Positions 1 to 6,571 of a DNA stretch of 10,620 bases are shown piece by piece. The position numbers and the translations under genes were made by a program. Numbering within the stretch: the stretch's first letter is position 1; every line of letters starts with the position of its first letter. Under the pieces are notes generated by a model. That model was not told where the DNA came from. It did not search any database and saw only the letters and a program-made list of their open reading frames with translations. Source of the DNA: Nitriliruptoraceae bacterium (GTDB lineage Bacteria; Actinomycetota; Nitriliruptoria; Nitriliruptorales; Nitriliruptoraceae); the NCBI GenBank assembly GCA_007117945.1, contig SKTN01000251.1:1-10620 (forward strand). Reading direction: 5' to 3'.

Positions 1-243
1 CCCCTGGCCCACCGCGGCCTGGACACCTGGGGGGTGGACCGCCGCGACCGTGACCACTACCTCGGCATCATCGAGCAGCGCGCCCTCAAGCGCCGCACCG
101 GTGCGAGCTGGCAGGTGCACACCTTCCGGCAGCTGTTCGACGACGGACCGATGGAGCGGGACGCGGCCCTGGTGGAGACCACCCGCCGCTACCTGGCCCT
201 CATGCGCTCCAACGAGCCGGTGCACACCTGGGAGCTCGGCTGA
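1..243 (+). CDS. C-terminal end of a protein, possibly glutamate-cysteine ligase-like (partial)
   Basis: Frame 1 is open from the first base of the window and ends at TGA 241-243, giving the last 80 residues of a gene that starts outside. The tail contains YLGIIEQRAL, RRTGASWQ, an Arg/Leu-rich helix (TTRRYLALM) and ends in NEPVHTWELG. It is soluble in character, with no membrane segment. The RxTGAxWQ and EPVHTW elements resemble, from memory, the C-terminus of a bacterial glutamate-cysteine ligase (GCS2/carboxylate-amine ligase) family. That match is tentative because none of the catalytic domain is visible. A GTG at 34 opens a shorter frame, but the coding character continues upstream of it to base 1. 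The gene converges on the MFS exporter gene, with a hairpin between them. I am confident it is a real coding end and much less so of the family. Confidence 0.6.
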   Translation, partial: PLAHRGLDTWGVDRRDRDHYLGIIEQRALKRRTGASWQVHTFRQLFDDGPMERDAALVETTRRYLALMRSNEPVHTWELG

Positions 244-248
244 AGCGG

Positions 249-282
249 GCCCCGTGCCGCAGCCAACGGGCTGGGCCGGGGC
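249..282. terminator. Hairpin between convergent genes, probable bidirectional terminator
   Basis: GCCCCG (249-254) pairs with CGGGGC (277-282), then GCC (256-258) with GGC (274-276), then CAGCC (260-264) with GGCTG (269-273), closing an AACG loop. This is about 14 base pairs with two single-base bulges. It lies exactly in the gap between a plus-strand stop (243) and a minus-strand stop (286). No T-run follows on either strand, as is common for terminators in high-GC actinobacteria. Confidence 0.6.
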
Positions 283-285
283 GCC

Positions 286-1533
286 TCAGCCCTCGCCGTC
301 CCGCACCGGGTTGGGGCGCTCGATCTGTCGGGCCACCCAGGGCGCGAGCACCAGCACCGGGAGGGCCAGCACCATCGCGGCGACCTGGGCACCCGCCACC
401 TCGGCGATGGCACCGCTGGTCAGGGAGGCCAGGGGGCGCGTCCCGACGAAGGCGACGCTCCACAGCGCCATCACCCGGCCGCGCTGCAGGTCCGGCACCT
501 CGGCCTGCAGCCGCACGCTGGCGCGGGTGATGCCGGCGATGAACCCTCCACCGGACACCGCCATGCCGGCCAGGGCCACCCCCAGGCCCGGGGCCAGACC
601 CACCAGCAGCATGCCGGCCGCCTGCACGAGCATCGCGGCGGGCAGCGCCCGACGCTGGCGCCGCAGCCAGCTCGTGAGGGTGATCGCGGTCAGGGTGGCG
701 CCCGTGCCGAAGGCGCCGACCAGCAGCCCCGCGTCGAGCTCCCGACCACCGAAGGTGTCCAGGGCGAGCTCCGGGGTGAGGGTGTTGATCGGGTCGGTGG
801 ACATGGAGATGACCATCGTGGCCACCAGCACGGCCCACCACGCCGGCACGCTGCGGACCAGCCGGATCGTCTCGAGCAGCTTGGGGCGCTCGCCGCTGCT
901 GCGCTGCTGGGTGCGCGGCCGGATCACGGCCAGCGCGACGACGAACAACAGGAAGGAAGCCGCGTTCAGGGCGAAGGCCACCCCGTAGCCCGCGCCCCCC
1001 ACCACCAGGGCGCCGAGGATGGGCCCGACGGCCCGGGCGAGGTTGAAGGACACGGAGTTGAGCGCCACGGCGGCGTCGAGGTCCTCCTCGGCGACCAGCA
1101 GGGGCACCAGCGACAGCAGCGCGGGGACCATGAAGGCCAGGGCGAAGCCCAGCAGCAGGGCGGCGGCGACCACGATGGCCGGGGTCACCGCCCCCAGCAG
1201 CGTCACCACGGCGAGCGCGCCCCCGACGGTGGCCGCCCCGAGCTGGGAGACGATCAGGAGCTTGCGCCGGTCGAAACGGTCGGCGGCACCGCCCGCCACC
1301 GACACCAGCAGGAAGGAGCCGATGAACTGGGCGAAGTTGACGGCGCCGACCAGCAGGGTCGAGCGGGTCAGCTCGTAGACCAGCAGCCCGGCCGCGATGT
1401 TCTGGAACCAGGTACCGATGTTGGACAGCGAGGAGCCGAGGAAGAACACCCCGAACTCCCGGCGGCGCAGCACCGCGAGGGAGGAGCGCGGTGCGCGCTG
1501 CGCGGCACCCGGGGGATCCGCCGGCTCGCTCAC
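286..1533 (-). CDS. MFS_3-family (EntS-like) efflux transporter
   Basis: A 415-residue integral membrane protein of the major facilitator superfamily, most like the MFS_3/enterobactin-exporter EntS group, which are proton-driven drug or metabolite exporters. After a polar N-terminus (1-27) come regularly spaced hydrophobic segments, about 12 in all. The signature loop between helices 2 and 3 is present as GGAADRFDRRKLL (81-93). The N-terminal half contains the family-like stretch SNIGTWFQNIAAGLLVYELT (37-56), and a charged central loop (about 205-228) separates the two six-helix halves. The open frame extends upstream, but GTG at 1533 is preferred: it overlaps the mca stop as GTGA, and the longer N-terminus would be low-complexity antisense-like sequence. 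The ribosome site is weak, consistent with translational coupling to mca. Substrate cannot be read from sequence; context suggests a mercapturic acid or other product of Mca. Confidence 0.9.
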   Translation of the reverse strand: MSEPADPPGAAQRAPRSSLAVLRRREFGVFFLGSSLSNIGTWFQNIAAGLLVYELTRSTLLVGAVNFAQFIGSFLLVSVAGGAADRFDRRKLLIVSQLGAATVGGALAVVTLLGAVTPAIVVAAALLLGFALAFMVPALLSLVPLLVAEEDLDAAVALNSVSFNLARAVGPILGALVVGGAGYGVAFALNAASFLLFVVALAVIRPRTQQRSSGERPKLLETIRLVRSVPAWWAVLVATMVISMSTDPINTLTPELALDTFGGRELDAGLLVGAFGTGATLTAITLTSWLRRQRRALPAAMLVQAAGMLLVGLAPGLGVALAGMAVSGGGFIAGITRASVRLQAEVPDLQRGRVMALWSVAFVGTRPLASLTSGAIAEVAGAQVAAMVLALPVLVLAPWVARQIERPNPVRDGEG

Positions 1534-2453
1534 GCCCCGCGAGCGGTCGGGGCCCGGACACCGGCATCGAGAGCGTCGACGTCGAGGCCCGCGAACAGGT
1601 CCTCCTCGACCCGCTGGACGAGCACGTCGCTGCGCAGCACCGTGTAGGCCTCGTAGGGGTAGTGCTCGCGCTCGAGCGCACGGGGCACCCCGAACCAGAA
1701 GCCGTCGGGGTCGATCTGGCTGACGTGGGCCAGCAGGGCGGCGTCGCGCCGGTCGAAGTGGTCCCCGCAGCGCACCCGGGTGTCGGGTTCCTCCCGGGGC
1801 ACGCGGTCGGCCCGCGACTCGAGCCACTCCGTGTAGGGGCTCTCACCCGCGGCCTCGAGCATCGCGGCGTGGAGCGCCTCGAGGCGCTCGAGGGGGAAGG
1901 TGGAGGTGGCGTAGACCTTCGGCACCCGCCAGGGGCGCAGGGTCGTGGCGTGCTCGCTGGCGGGGTCGGCGCCGAGGTCGGCTGCCGGATCCTCGGCCAG
2001 CTCCAGACCGCGCATCGTCACCAGGTGGTTCATGATGTGGTCGGGGTGGGGGTAGCCGCCGTTCTCCGGGTAGGTCACCACCACGTGGGGGCGCTCGCGG
2101 CGCACGATCGCGGCCAGGGCCCGGGAGGGCTCGTCGAGGTGGACACGGGAGAAGGTGCCCTCAGGTACCTCGGCCGGGTCCTCGTGGTAGCCCGAGTCGA
2201 CGTAGCCGAGCTCGTGGGTGCGGGTGAAGCCGATCGCGGCGACCGCCGCCGCGAGCTCCCGCGCACGCGTCCCGCGCATGGCGTCGCGGGCGATCGGCTC
2301 CGCATTGGGGTTGAGCACGTCGCCGGCGTCACCGTCGGTGCAGGTCACCAGGACCACCTCGGCGCCCTCGTCGACGTAGCGGGCAGCGGTGGCCGCGCCC
2401 TTGGAGGACTCGTCGTCGGGGTGGGCATGGACGAACAGCAGTCGGCGGGTCAC
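1530..2453 (-). CDS. mca: Mycothiol S-conjugate amidase Mca
   Basis: A 307-residue zinc amidase of the LmbE/PIG-L family. Mca hydrolyses mycothiol S-conjugates in the cytoplasm to glucosaminyl-inositol and a mercapturic acid (N-acetylcysteine S-conjugate). The N-terminal AHPDDESSKGAATAARY (10-26) supplies His11 and Asp14, and YPHPDH supplies His139, the expected zinc-ligand set. Lys18 occupies the position that distinguishes Mca from the deacetylase MshB, which has Ser. Further Mca-like landmarks are LGYVDSG (82-88), the ENGGYPHPDH block (130-139), RVRCGDHFDRRDAALLAHVSQIDPDGFWF (226-254) and a C-terminal DLFAG (285-289). Length is close to known Mca proteins. The GTG start at 2453 has AGGAGG (2463-2458) four bases upstream and overlaps the stop of the cinA-like gene. 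It is the middle gene of a three-gene operon and shows that the organism is expected to make mycothiol. Confidence 0.93.
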   Translation of the reverse strand: MTRRLLFVHAHPDDESSKGAATAARYVDEGAEVVLVTCTDGDAGDVLNPNAEPIARDAMRGTRARELAAAVAAIGFTRTHELGYVDSGYHEDPAEVPEGTFSRVHLDEPSRALAAIVRRERPHVVVTYPENGGYPHPDHIMNHLVTMRGLELAEDPAADLGADPASEHATTLRPWRVPKVYATSTFPLERLEALHAAMLEAAGESPYTEWLESRADRVPREEPDTRVRCGDHFDRRDAALLAHVSQIDPDGFWFGVPRALEREHYPYEAYTVLRSDVLVQRVEEDLFAGLDVDALDAGVRAPTARGA

Positions 2454-3310
2454 GCGTCCTCCTCGTGCGTGTCGTGGCGGGCGGCCCGGGCTGCCGCGCG
2501 GGCGGCGCGGGCGGCGGCGATGCGGCGTCCGGCGTCGCTGTCGTCCAGGGCGGCGATCGCACCGGCGATGCGTGTGGCGGCCTCGTCCACGGGCTCGCGG
2601 GGCCCCCGCAGCCGCACCAGCATGGGACGGCCGGGGTAGCTGCCGAGCTTGACCTCCGGGTAGCGCTCGATGACCTCGGCGAACACCAGGTTCAGGGCGC
2701 TCTCCGGGTACCGGTGGGTGAGCTCACGGACGTGGGGGCGGGGGTTGCGGCCCGCCACCAGCCGGGGCACGACCGCCTGGTCGAGCAGCGCCTCGAACTC
2801 CGTGGGGACCCCCGGCAGGACCACCACGGTGACGCCGCCGGTGTCGCTGCCGCCGTCGACGTCCACGGCGACCCCGGGGGCCCACCCGCCCTCACGCTCC
2901 AGCAGGCGGCTGCCCGCGGGGATGCGGGCCATCCGGCCGAGGTGCCACGTGAAGGCGTCCGTGACCTCCAGGCCCTGCTCGCGGGACCACCCCACGGCCT
3001 CCTCGATGCGGGCACCGATCGTGGGGTCCTCCACGAGCTCGCGGCCCAGGCTGGCGGCCACGGCCTCGTAGGTGAGGTCGTCGGGGGTGGAGCCGATCCC
3101 CCCCGAGGTGAACACCAGCCGTGGACGCGAGCGGGCCAGCTCCGCCGTCAGCGCCTCGTCGATGGCGGCGAGGTCGTCGGCCACCACGTGGACGCAGCTG
3201 AGCTCGACACCGTGCTCCTGGAGGCGGCGGGCCACCAGCTGGGAGTTGGTGTCCGGCACGTAGCCGCCCAGGATCTCGTCACCGACGACGACCATGGACG
3301 CTGCGAGCAC
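2450..3310 (-). CDS. CinA-like MoaB/Mog-domain protein (COG1058 type)
   Basis: A 286-residue protein matching the N-terminal domain of CinA (competence/damage-inducible protein A), a molybdopterin-binding-like fold that in characterised members acts as an ADP-ribose or nucleotide-sugar pyrophosphatase. Visible motifs are VVVGDEILGGYVPDTNSQ (7-24), FTSGGIGSTPDDLTYEA (67-83), equivalent to the family TGGLGPTxDDxT motif, and VVLPGVPTEFEALL (163-176). The C-terminal nicotinamide-nucleotide amidase (PncC) domain of full-length CinA is missing; instead the protein ends in an Ala/Arg-rich helical tail (about 262-278). Start choice: GTG 3310 has AGGAG (3321-3317) six bases upstream and puts the first strand of the fold at the N-terminus; an upstream in-frame start at 3373 would add 21 low-complexity residues. 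It is the first gene of the operon with mca and the exporter. Its true substrate is unknown. Confidence 0.85.
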   Translation of the reverse strand: MLAASMVVVGDEILGGYVPDTNSQLVARRLQEHGVELSCVHVVADDLAAIDEALTAELARSRPRLVFTSGGIGSTPDDLTYEAVAASLGRELVEDPTIGARIEEAVGWSREQGLEVTDAFTWHLGRMARIPAGSRLLEREGGWAPGVAVDVDGGSDTGGVTVVVLPGVPTEFEALLDQAVVPRLVAGRNPRPHVRELTHRYPESALNLVFAEVIERYPEVKLGSYPGRPMLVRLRGPREPVDEAATRIAGAIAALDDSDAGRRIAAARAARAAARAARHDTHEEDA

Positions 3311-3435
3311 GCTGAACTCCTGTTGCACGCCGCCACGCGGGCGCGCGGGTGCGGACCGCTGCCGCCGGCGCACCCGGAACGACGCAGGCGGCCGCCGGGA
3401 GGATAGCCAGCGGCCGGGTGGTAGCTTCCCCGGTC
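3311..3435. promoter_or_regulatory. Divergent intergenic region with candidate promoters both ways
   Basis: These 125 bases lie between two divergent starts. On the plus strand TAGCTT (3422-3427) fits an actinobacterial TAnnnT -10 box and sits 8 bases before the GTG at 3436, which would make the membrane-protein transcript leaderless. On the minus strand TATCCT (3405-3400) is a candidate -10 for the cinA-mca-exporter operon, giving a leader of about 80 nt. Neither has a clear -35 hexamer. The minus-strand ribosome site AGGAG lies at 3321-3317. Assignments are by motif only. Confidence 0.35.
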
Positions 3436-4371
3436 GTGTTCATCGAAGCTGACGACGCCAAGACCGACGTCATCCTCGCTGCCGCGGTCGCCGTCATCGG
3501 GCCGTCGCTCGTGGGGTTCGTCTCCCGGCTCCCGCTCCTGCCACGGACGGGGGCCCTCGGCGTGTTGGTCGACATCATCTGGCTCGCGGCGGTGACCCTG
3601 CTCGTCCCGGTGCTGCTGGCCCGCTACCGCGGGGACGGCATCGCGGCCTTCGGTTTCCGCAGCCAGGGCGGCCACCTCGCCGTCGCCGGGACACCGGGAG
3701 CTACCACCTCGACGGTGCTGCTGGTGCTGCCCGTGGCCGTCGTCGGGGTGGGCACGGTGGTGCTGGTGGGCGGTGGGCCCGTGGCAGCGGTCCTCGGCAG
3801 CGTGGGGCTGTCGCTGGAGGGTGGGGCCGACCTGGGCCAGGTGGGGATGCTGGCGCTGCGGGTCGCGGTCCTGACGATCGGCGCCGTGGTGCTGGTGGGC
3901 TTCCTCAGCGTCCGCAGCCGCGACGGCTTCCCCCGCTCCCCCGACTCCTCCCTGACGGAGCTGGTGCGCACCTTCGGGCTGGGCGCCACGGCGGCCGCGC
4001 TGCTCACCGGGCTGGTGCGGGTGGCGACGGGTGGTCCGCTGCTGGCCCTGGCGCTGCACCTGCTCGCCCTGGTCGCGGTGCTGCTGCTGGTGGACCGGCT
4101 GGTACCCGCCGGGGTCAGCGTCCCCCGCACCACCGTGGTCGCGCCCCTGGTGCTGGTGGTGGCGATCCAGACCTTCGCCGCCGGCGGGCTGCTCGGCGGT
4201 GGCCTGCTGACGGGGCTGCACCGCGGCGCCCTGGCCGCGGGTGTCACCATCGCCATCGCCGCCACGGCGGCGACCCGGCGCGGGGTGGTGGTCGCCGTGC
4301 CGATGGTGCTGGCCGTCCACTGGTGGCCGACCTGCCTGTCGCCGCTCCCCGGGGCCGGCGGGCTCTGCTGA
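3436..4371 (+). CDS. Polytopic membrane protein of unknown function
   Basis: A 311-residue protein with roughly eight strongly hydrophobic segments (about 12-28, 41-62, 92-118, 137-157, 201-219, 232-258, 263-279 and 283-297), so an integral membrane protein. A short acidic N-terminus (FIEADDAKTD) precedes the first segment. The cytoplasmic-type loop LARYRGDGIAAFGFRSQGG (61-79) resembles a stretch found before the core of CPBP-family (CAAX protease-like) membrane proteins. However, the EExxxR and histidine motifs of that protease family are absent, so I do not call it a protease. A second polar loop, SVRSRDGFPRSPDSSLTELVR (158-178), is distinctive. GTG 3436 is chosen because it follows a -10-like box directly and starts the recognisable protein; no good Shine-Dalgarno is visible. 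The frame is also open upstream to 3349. Function not recognised. Confidence 0.7.
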   Translation: MFIEADDAKTDVILAAAVAVIGPSLVGFVSRLPLLPRTGALGVLVDIIWLAAVTLLVPVLLARYRGDGIAAFGFRSQGGHLAVAGTPGATTSTVLLVLPVAVVGVGTVVLVGGGPVAAVLGSVGLSLEGGADLGQVGMLALRVAVLTIGAVVLVGFLSVRSRDGFPRSPDSSLTELVRTFGLGATAAALLTGLVRVATGGPLLALALHLLALVAVLLLVDRLVPAGVSVPRTTVVAPLVLVVAIQTFAAGGLLGGGLLTGLHRGALAAGVTIAIAATAATRRGVVVAVPMVLAVHWWPTCLSPLPGAGGLC

Positions 4372-4375
4372 CCGG

Positions 4376-4389
4376 CCGCCGCGCGGCGG
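4376..4389. repeat. Short perfect palindrome after the membrane-protein gene
   Basis: CCGCCGCGCGGCGG is a perfect 14-base palindrome starting 5 bases after the stop of the membrane-protein gene, able to form a 5-bp stem with a GCGC loop. It may act as a weak terminator. In DNA this GC-rich it could equally be chance, and there is no T-run. Confidence 0.25.
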
Positions 4390-4430
4390 GATCCGCAGGC
4401 GGCGATGACGGACCGCTGCGGGACGTGCCG

Positions 4431-4467
4431 TACCTTGGGGACCTCGGACCGGCATCGGACCAGGAGG
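4431..4467 (+). promoter_or_regulatory. Candidate -10 box and strong ribosome binding site of the DUF2007-like gene
   Basis: TACCTT (4431-4436) matches the TAnnnT -10 pattern, and a full AGGAGG Shine-Dalgarno lies at 4462-4467, seven bases before ATG 4475. The ribosome site is convincing and fixes the start. The -10 is plausible only: the nearest -35-like sequence (ATGACG, 4405-4410) is about 20 bases upstream, longer than ideal. A separate promoter would let this gene be expressed independently of the membrane-protein gene. Confidence 0.45.
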
Positions 4468-4474
4468 CGGGAAG

Positions 4475-4831
4475 ATGGCGCGGATCCGCCGCTTCACCAG
4501 CCGCGTCGACGCCGAGGTGGCGGCCTCCATGCTGCGCGCTCACGGCATCGACGCCCGTGCGGTCCACGACGACACCGGGGGGATGCACCCGAACCTGGCG
4601 TTCGGGCAGGGCGGCAGCGACGTGCTCGTCCCCGAGGAGCAGCTCGCCGCGGCGACCGAGCTCCTCGACGCGGCGGCGGTGGCCGTCGCGCCGCCGCCCG
4701 ATGACGGCCCGGCGGAGCTCACCCTGGACCGCGCCGCGCTGCGGACCGGCGCCGTCCTGCTCGCCCTCGGGCTGGTCCTCGCCGTGGTCGCCAGCCAGAT
4801 GGACCTGCACTGGCTGTGGGCCGGTCGCTGA
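4475..4831 (+). CDS. DUF2007-like small protein with C-terminal membrane anchor
   Basis: A 118-residue protein. Residues 1-66 resemble the DUF2007 'putative signal-transducing protein' fold: a start of the type RIRRFTSRVDAEVAASMLRA, then HGIDARAVHDDTGG, and a strand SDVLVPEEQLAAATELL (48-64) typical of that ferredoxin-like domain. A Pro/Asp linker (72-80) leads to a single hydrophobic segment (about 91-106) and a short Trp-containing tail (LHWLWAGR). This suggests a cytoplasmic domain tethered to the inner membrane. The start is supported by AGGAGG seven bases upstream. DUF2007 proteins have no firm biochemical role; a PII-like or metal-sensing function has only been suggested. It follows the membrane protein on the same strand by 103 bases and converges on rho. 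The domain call rests on pattern memory. Confidence 0.78.
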   Translation: MARIRRFTSRVDAEVAASMLRAHGIDARAVHDDTGGMHPNLAFGQGGSDVLVPEEQLAAATELLDAAAVAVAPPPDDGPAELTLDRAALRTGAVLLALGLVLAVVASQMDLHWLWAGR

Positions 4832-4843
4832 CCCGGCCGGCGG

Positions 4844-4881
4844 CCTGAGCCCGCCGGCGTGCGTGCGCCGGCCGGCTCAGG
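4844..4881. terminator. Long hairpin between convergent DUF2007-like gene and rho
   Basis: The left arm 4844-4859 pairs with the right arm 4866-4881 across a TGCGTG loop, forming 15 pairs with a single C-C mismatch; the outer arms are CCTGAGCC and GGCTCAGG. It sits 12 bases after the plus-strand stop, and its right arm contains the rho stop codon (4879-4877). It probably terminates both converging transcripts. There is no T-run on either side. Confidence 0.7.
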
Positions 4882-6571
4882 CGCCCTCTGTCAGGCGCTC
4901 CAGCAAGGCTGCGGTGTCGGGTGTGGCCTCCAGGTGCGCGGTGACCTGCTCGAGGGCGTCCTCGGGGCTCGCTCCGGCCAGCTGGCGGCGGAGGCGGTGA
5001 GCGCCCGCGAGCTCCTCGGCGGTGAGCAGGTCCTCCTCGCCGCGGGTCCCCGACGTGGCGATGTCCACGGCCGGGAAGCGCCGCTGCTGCGCCAGGCCGC
5101 CGTCGAGGTGCAGCTCCATGTTCGCGGTGTCGGTGAAGCCCTCGGCGATGACCTCGTCCATGCGGGAGCCCGTCCCCACCACCACGGTGGCCACGATGGT
5201 CAGGCTCCCCGCCCCCTCGAGGTCGCGGGCGGCGGCGAACAGCCGCCTGGCCGGTGCCAGGGCCGCCGGGTCGACGCCGCCGGGTAGCACGCGGCCGCTG
5301 GAGGGCACCACGGTGTTGTAGGCGCGCACCAACCGGGTCAGGGAGTCGAGGAACACCACCACGTCGCGGCCGCGCTCGGCCAGGCGCTTGGCACGCTCGA
5401 TGACCAGTTCCGCGACCTGGGTGTGGTCCTCGGCGGCACGGTCGAAGGTGGTCGCCACCACCTCGGCGCCCGTGCTGCGCTCCACGGCGGTGACCTCCTC
5501 GGGACGCTCGTCGACCAGCAGCGCGAGGAGCTCGAGGTCCGCGTCGGCGTCCTGCATGGCGCGGGCGAGGTCCTTGATCACCGTGGTCTTGCCCGCCCGC
5601 GGCGGCGCCAGGATCAGGGCGCGCTGACCGCGACCGAGGGGGGCGAGCAGGTCCACCAGCCGCGGTGTCAGCTGCTCGGCGTCGGCGCGCAGCGCGAGCC
5701 GCTGCGCCGGGGGCAGCGCGATGAGCTCACCGAAGTTCGGTCGCGCCCGGTCCGCACCGCGGGGGTCGAAGACCTCGCCCTCCACCCGTTCGACGCGGGC
5801 CAGGGCGGGGAACTTGTCGCTGTTGCGGTTGCGCCGGATCGGACCGGCGATCAGGTCACCGCGGCGCAGATCGAAGCGGCGCACGAAGGACTGCGAGACG
5901 TAGACGTCCTGGGAGCCGGCGAGGTAGCCGGTGCACCGCAGGAAGCCGTAGCCCTCGGGGAGCAGATCGAGCACGCCCTCACGCACCTCGGCGTCGGGGT
6001 CCTCGTCGCCGTTGCGGCCGCGCTCCTCACCGCGTGGGCGACCGCGCTTGCGGTCCCGCCCCTGCCGGTCCTGGTCACGGTCACCGGAGCCTGCCCCCTC
6101 CGGCCGGTCGGGGCCCTGGTTGTCGTCGCGGTGCTGGTCCCGGTCGTCCGCACCGCGCTGGACCTCACGGTCGCCGTCGCGGCCCGAGGGCTGCCCGCCC
6201 CGGTCGCCATCGCGGCCGGAGGGCTGCCCGCCCCGATCGCGCTCCTGGTCGGCACACGATCGGCTCGGACGGGCCCGCTGGCGGACACCGGCGTCCACCG
6301 AGCGCTCGGCCTGGGCACCGCCCTGGTCGCGATCCTGCGTACCGGCCGGCTCACCCGCCTCGTCGCTCTTGCGGTCACTGGCCTGATCGCTCGCCGGGTC
6401 ACCGCCCTGCGCGCCATCGCCCTGCGCCGCCCCGTCACCCGGGGACGCGGAGCTGAGCAGGAGGTCGATCAGCTCCGCCTTCTTCAACCGCTGGAAGCCC
6501 TTGAGGCCCAGGGTCGACGCGATCTCGCGCAGCTCCGCGACGGACTTCCTCTCCAGCAGGGTGCGATCCAT
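4877..6571 (-). CDS. rho: Transcription termination factor Rho
   Basis: A 564-residue Rho, the hexameric RNA-dependent ATPase/translocase that ends transcription. Residues 1-42 are the Rho_N helical domain (ELREIASTLGLKGFQRLKKAELIDLL). Residues 43-195 are a disordered Asp/Arg/Gln/Gly-rich insertion typical of actinobacterial Rho, with an internal repeat. The cold-shock-like RNA-binding domain follows (197-264: GVLDLLPEGYGFLR, DVYVSQSFVRRFDLRRGDLI). The ATPase core has Walker A APPRAGKT (322-329), DERPEEVT (354-361), Walker B VVVFLDSLTRLVRAYN (404-419), and retains the arginine-finger region SGTR (507-510). The Q-loop (VLPGGVDPAALAPARRLF, 428-445) and R-loop (GFTDTANMEL, 478-487) differ from the usual sequences; the lysine of the FKGTGN motif is absent. 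Start: ATG 6571 has GGAG (6580-6577) five bases upstream and places Rho_N at the N-terminus; the frame is open further upstream. It lies next to thrB, as in many actinobacteria. Confidence 0.95.
   Translation of the reverse strand: MDRTLLERKSVAELREIASTLGLKGFQRLKKAELIDLLLSSASPGDGAAQGDGAQGGDPASDQASDRKSDEAGEPAGTQDRDQGGAQAERSVDAGVRQRARPSRSCADQERDRGGQPSGRDGDRGGQPSGRDGDREVQRGADDRDQHRDDNQGPDRPEGAGSGDRDQDRQGRDRKRGRPRGEERGRNGDEDPDAEVREGVLDLLPEGYGFLRCTGYLAGSQDVYVSQSFVRRFDLRRGDLIAGPIRRNRNSDKFPALARVERVEGEVFDPRGADRARPNFGELIALPPAQRLALRADAEQLTPRLVDLLAPLGRGQRALILAPPRAGKTTVIKDLARAMQDADADLELLALLVDERPEEVTAVERSTGAEVVATTFDRAAEDHTQVAELVIERAKRLAERGRDVVVFLDSLTRLVRAYNTVVPSSGRVLPGGVDPAALAPARRLFAAARDLEGAGSLTIVATVVVGTGSRMDEVIAEGFTDTANMELHLDGGLAQQRRFPAVDIATSGTRGEEDLLTAEELAGAHRLRRQLAGASPEDALEQVTAHLEATPDTAALLERLTEGA
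6167..6232 (-). repeat. Two tandem 33-bp units inside the Rho insertion
   Basis: Two adjacent 33-base copies (6200-6232 and 6167-6199) encode GGQPSGRDGDR twice (Rho residues 114-124 and 125-135). The copies differ at only three of 33 positions, so the duplication looks recent relative to the rest of the insertion. It keeps the reading frame and lengthens the charged disordered segment. Confidence 0.85.

Noticed and set aside
50..988. Plus-strand 312-codon frame beginning inside the first partial gene
   Set aside because: Ser/Pro/Arg-rich without motifs; it overlaps the real frame 1 end and the antisense of the MFS gene.
1491..3406. Two long plus-strand frames (1491-2639, 2465-3406) opposite mca and the cinA-like gene
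   Set aside because: They overlap each other and strongly supported minus-strand genes, with no recognisable motifs.
3436..4371. CPBP/CAAX intramembrane protease call for the membrane protein
   Set aside because: The ARYRGDGIAAFGF loop is reminiscent, but the EExxxR and conserved His motifs needed for the family are not present.
3148..4530. Minus-strand 460-codon frame opposite the membrane-protein gene
   Set aside because: Gln/His/Arg-rich low-complexity complement of a Leu/Val-rich membrane protein; no domain, and it overlaps the divergent promoter region.
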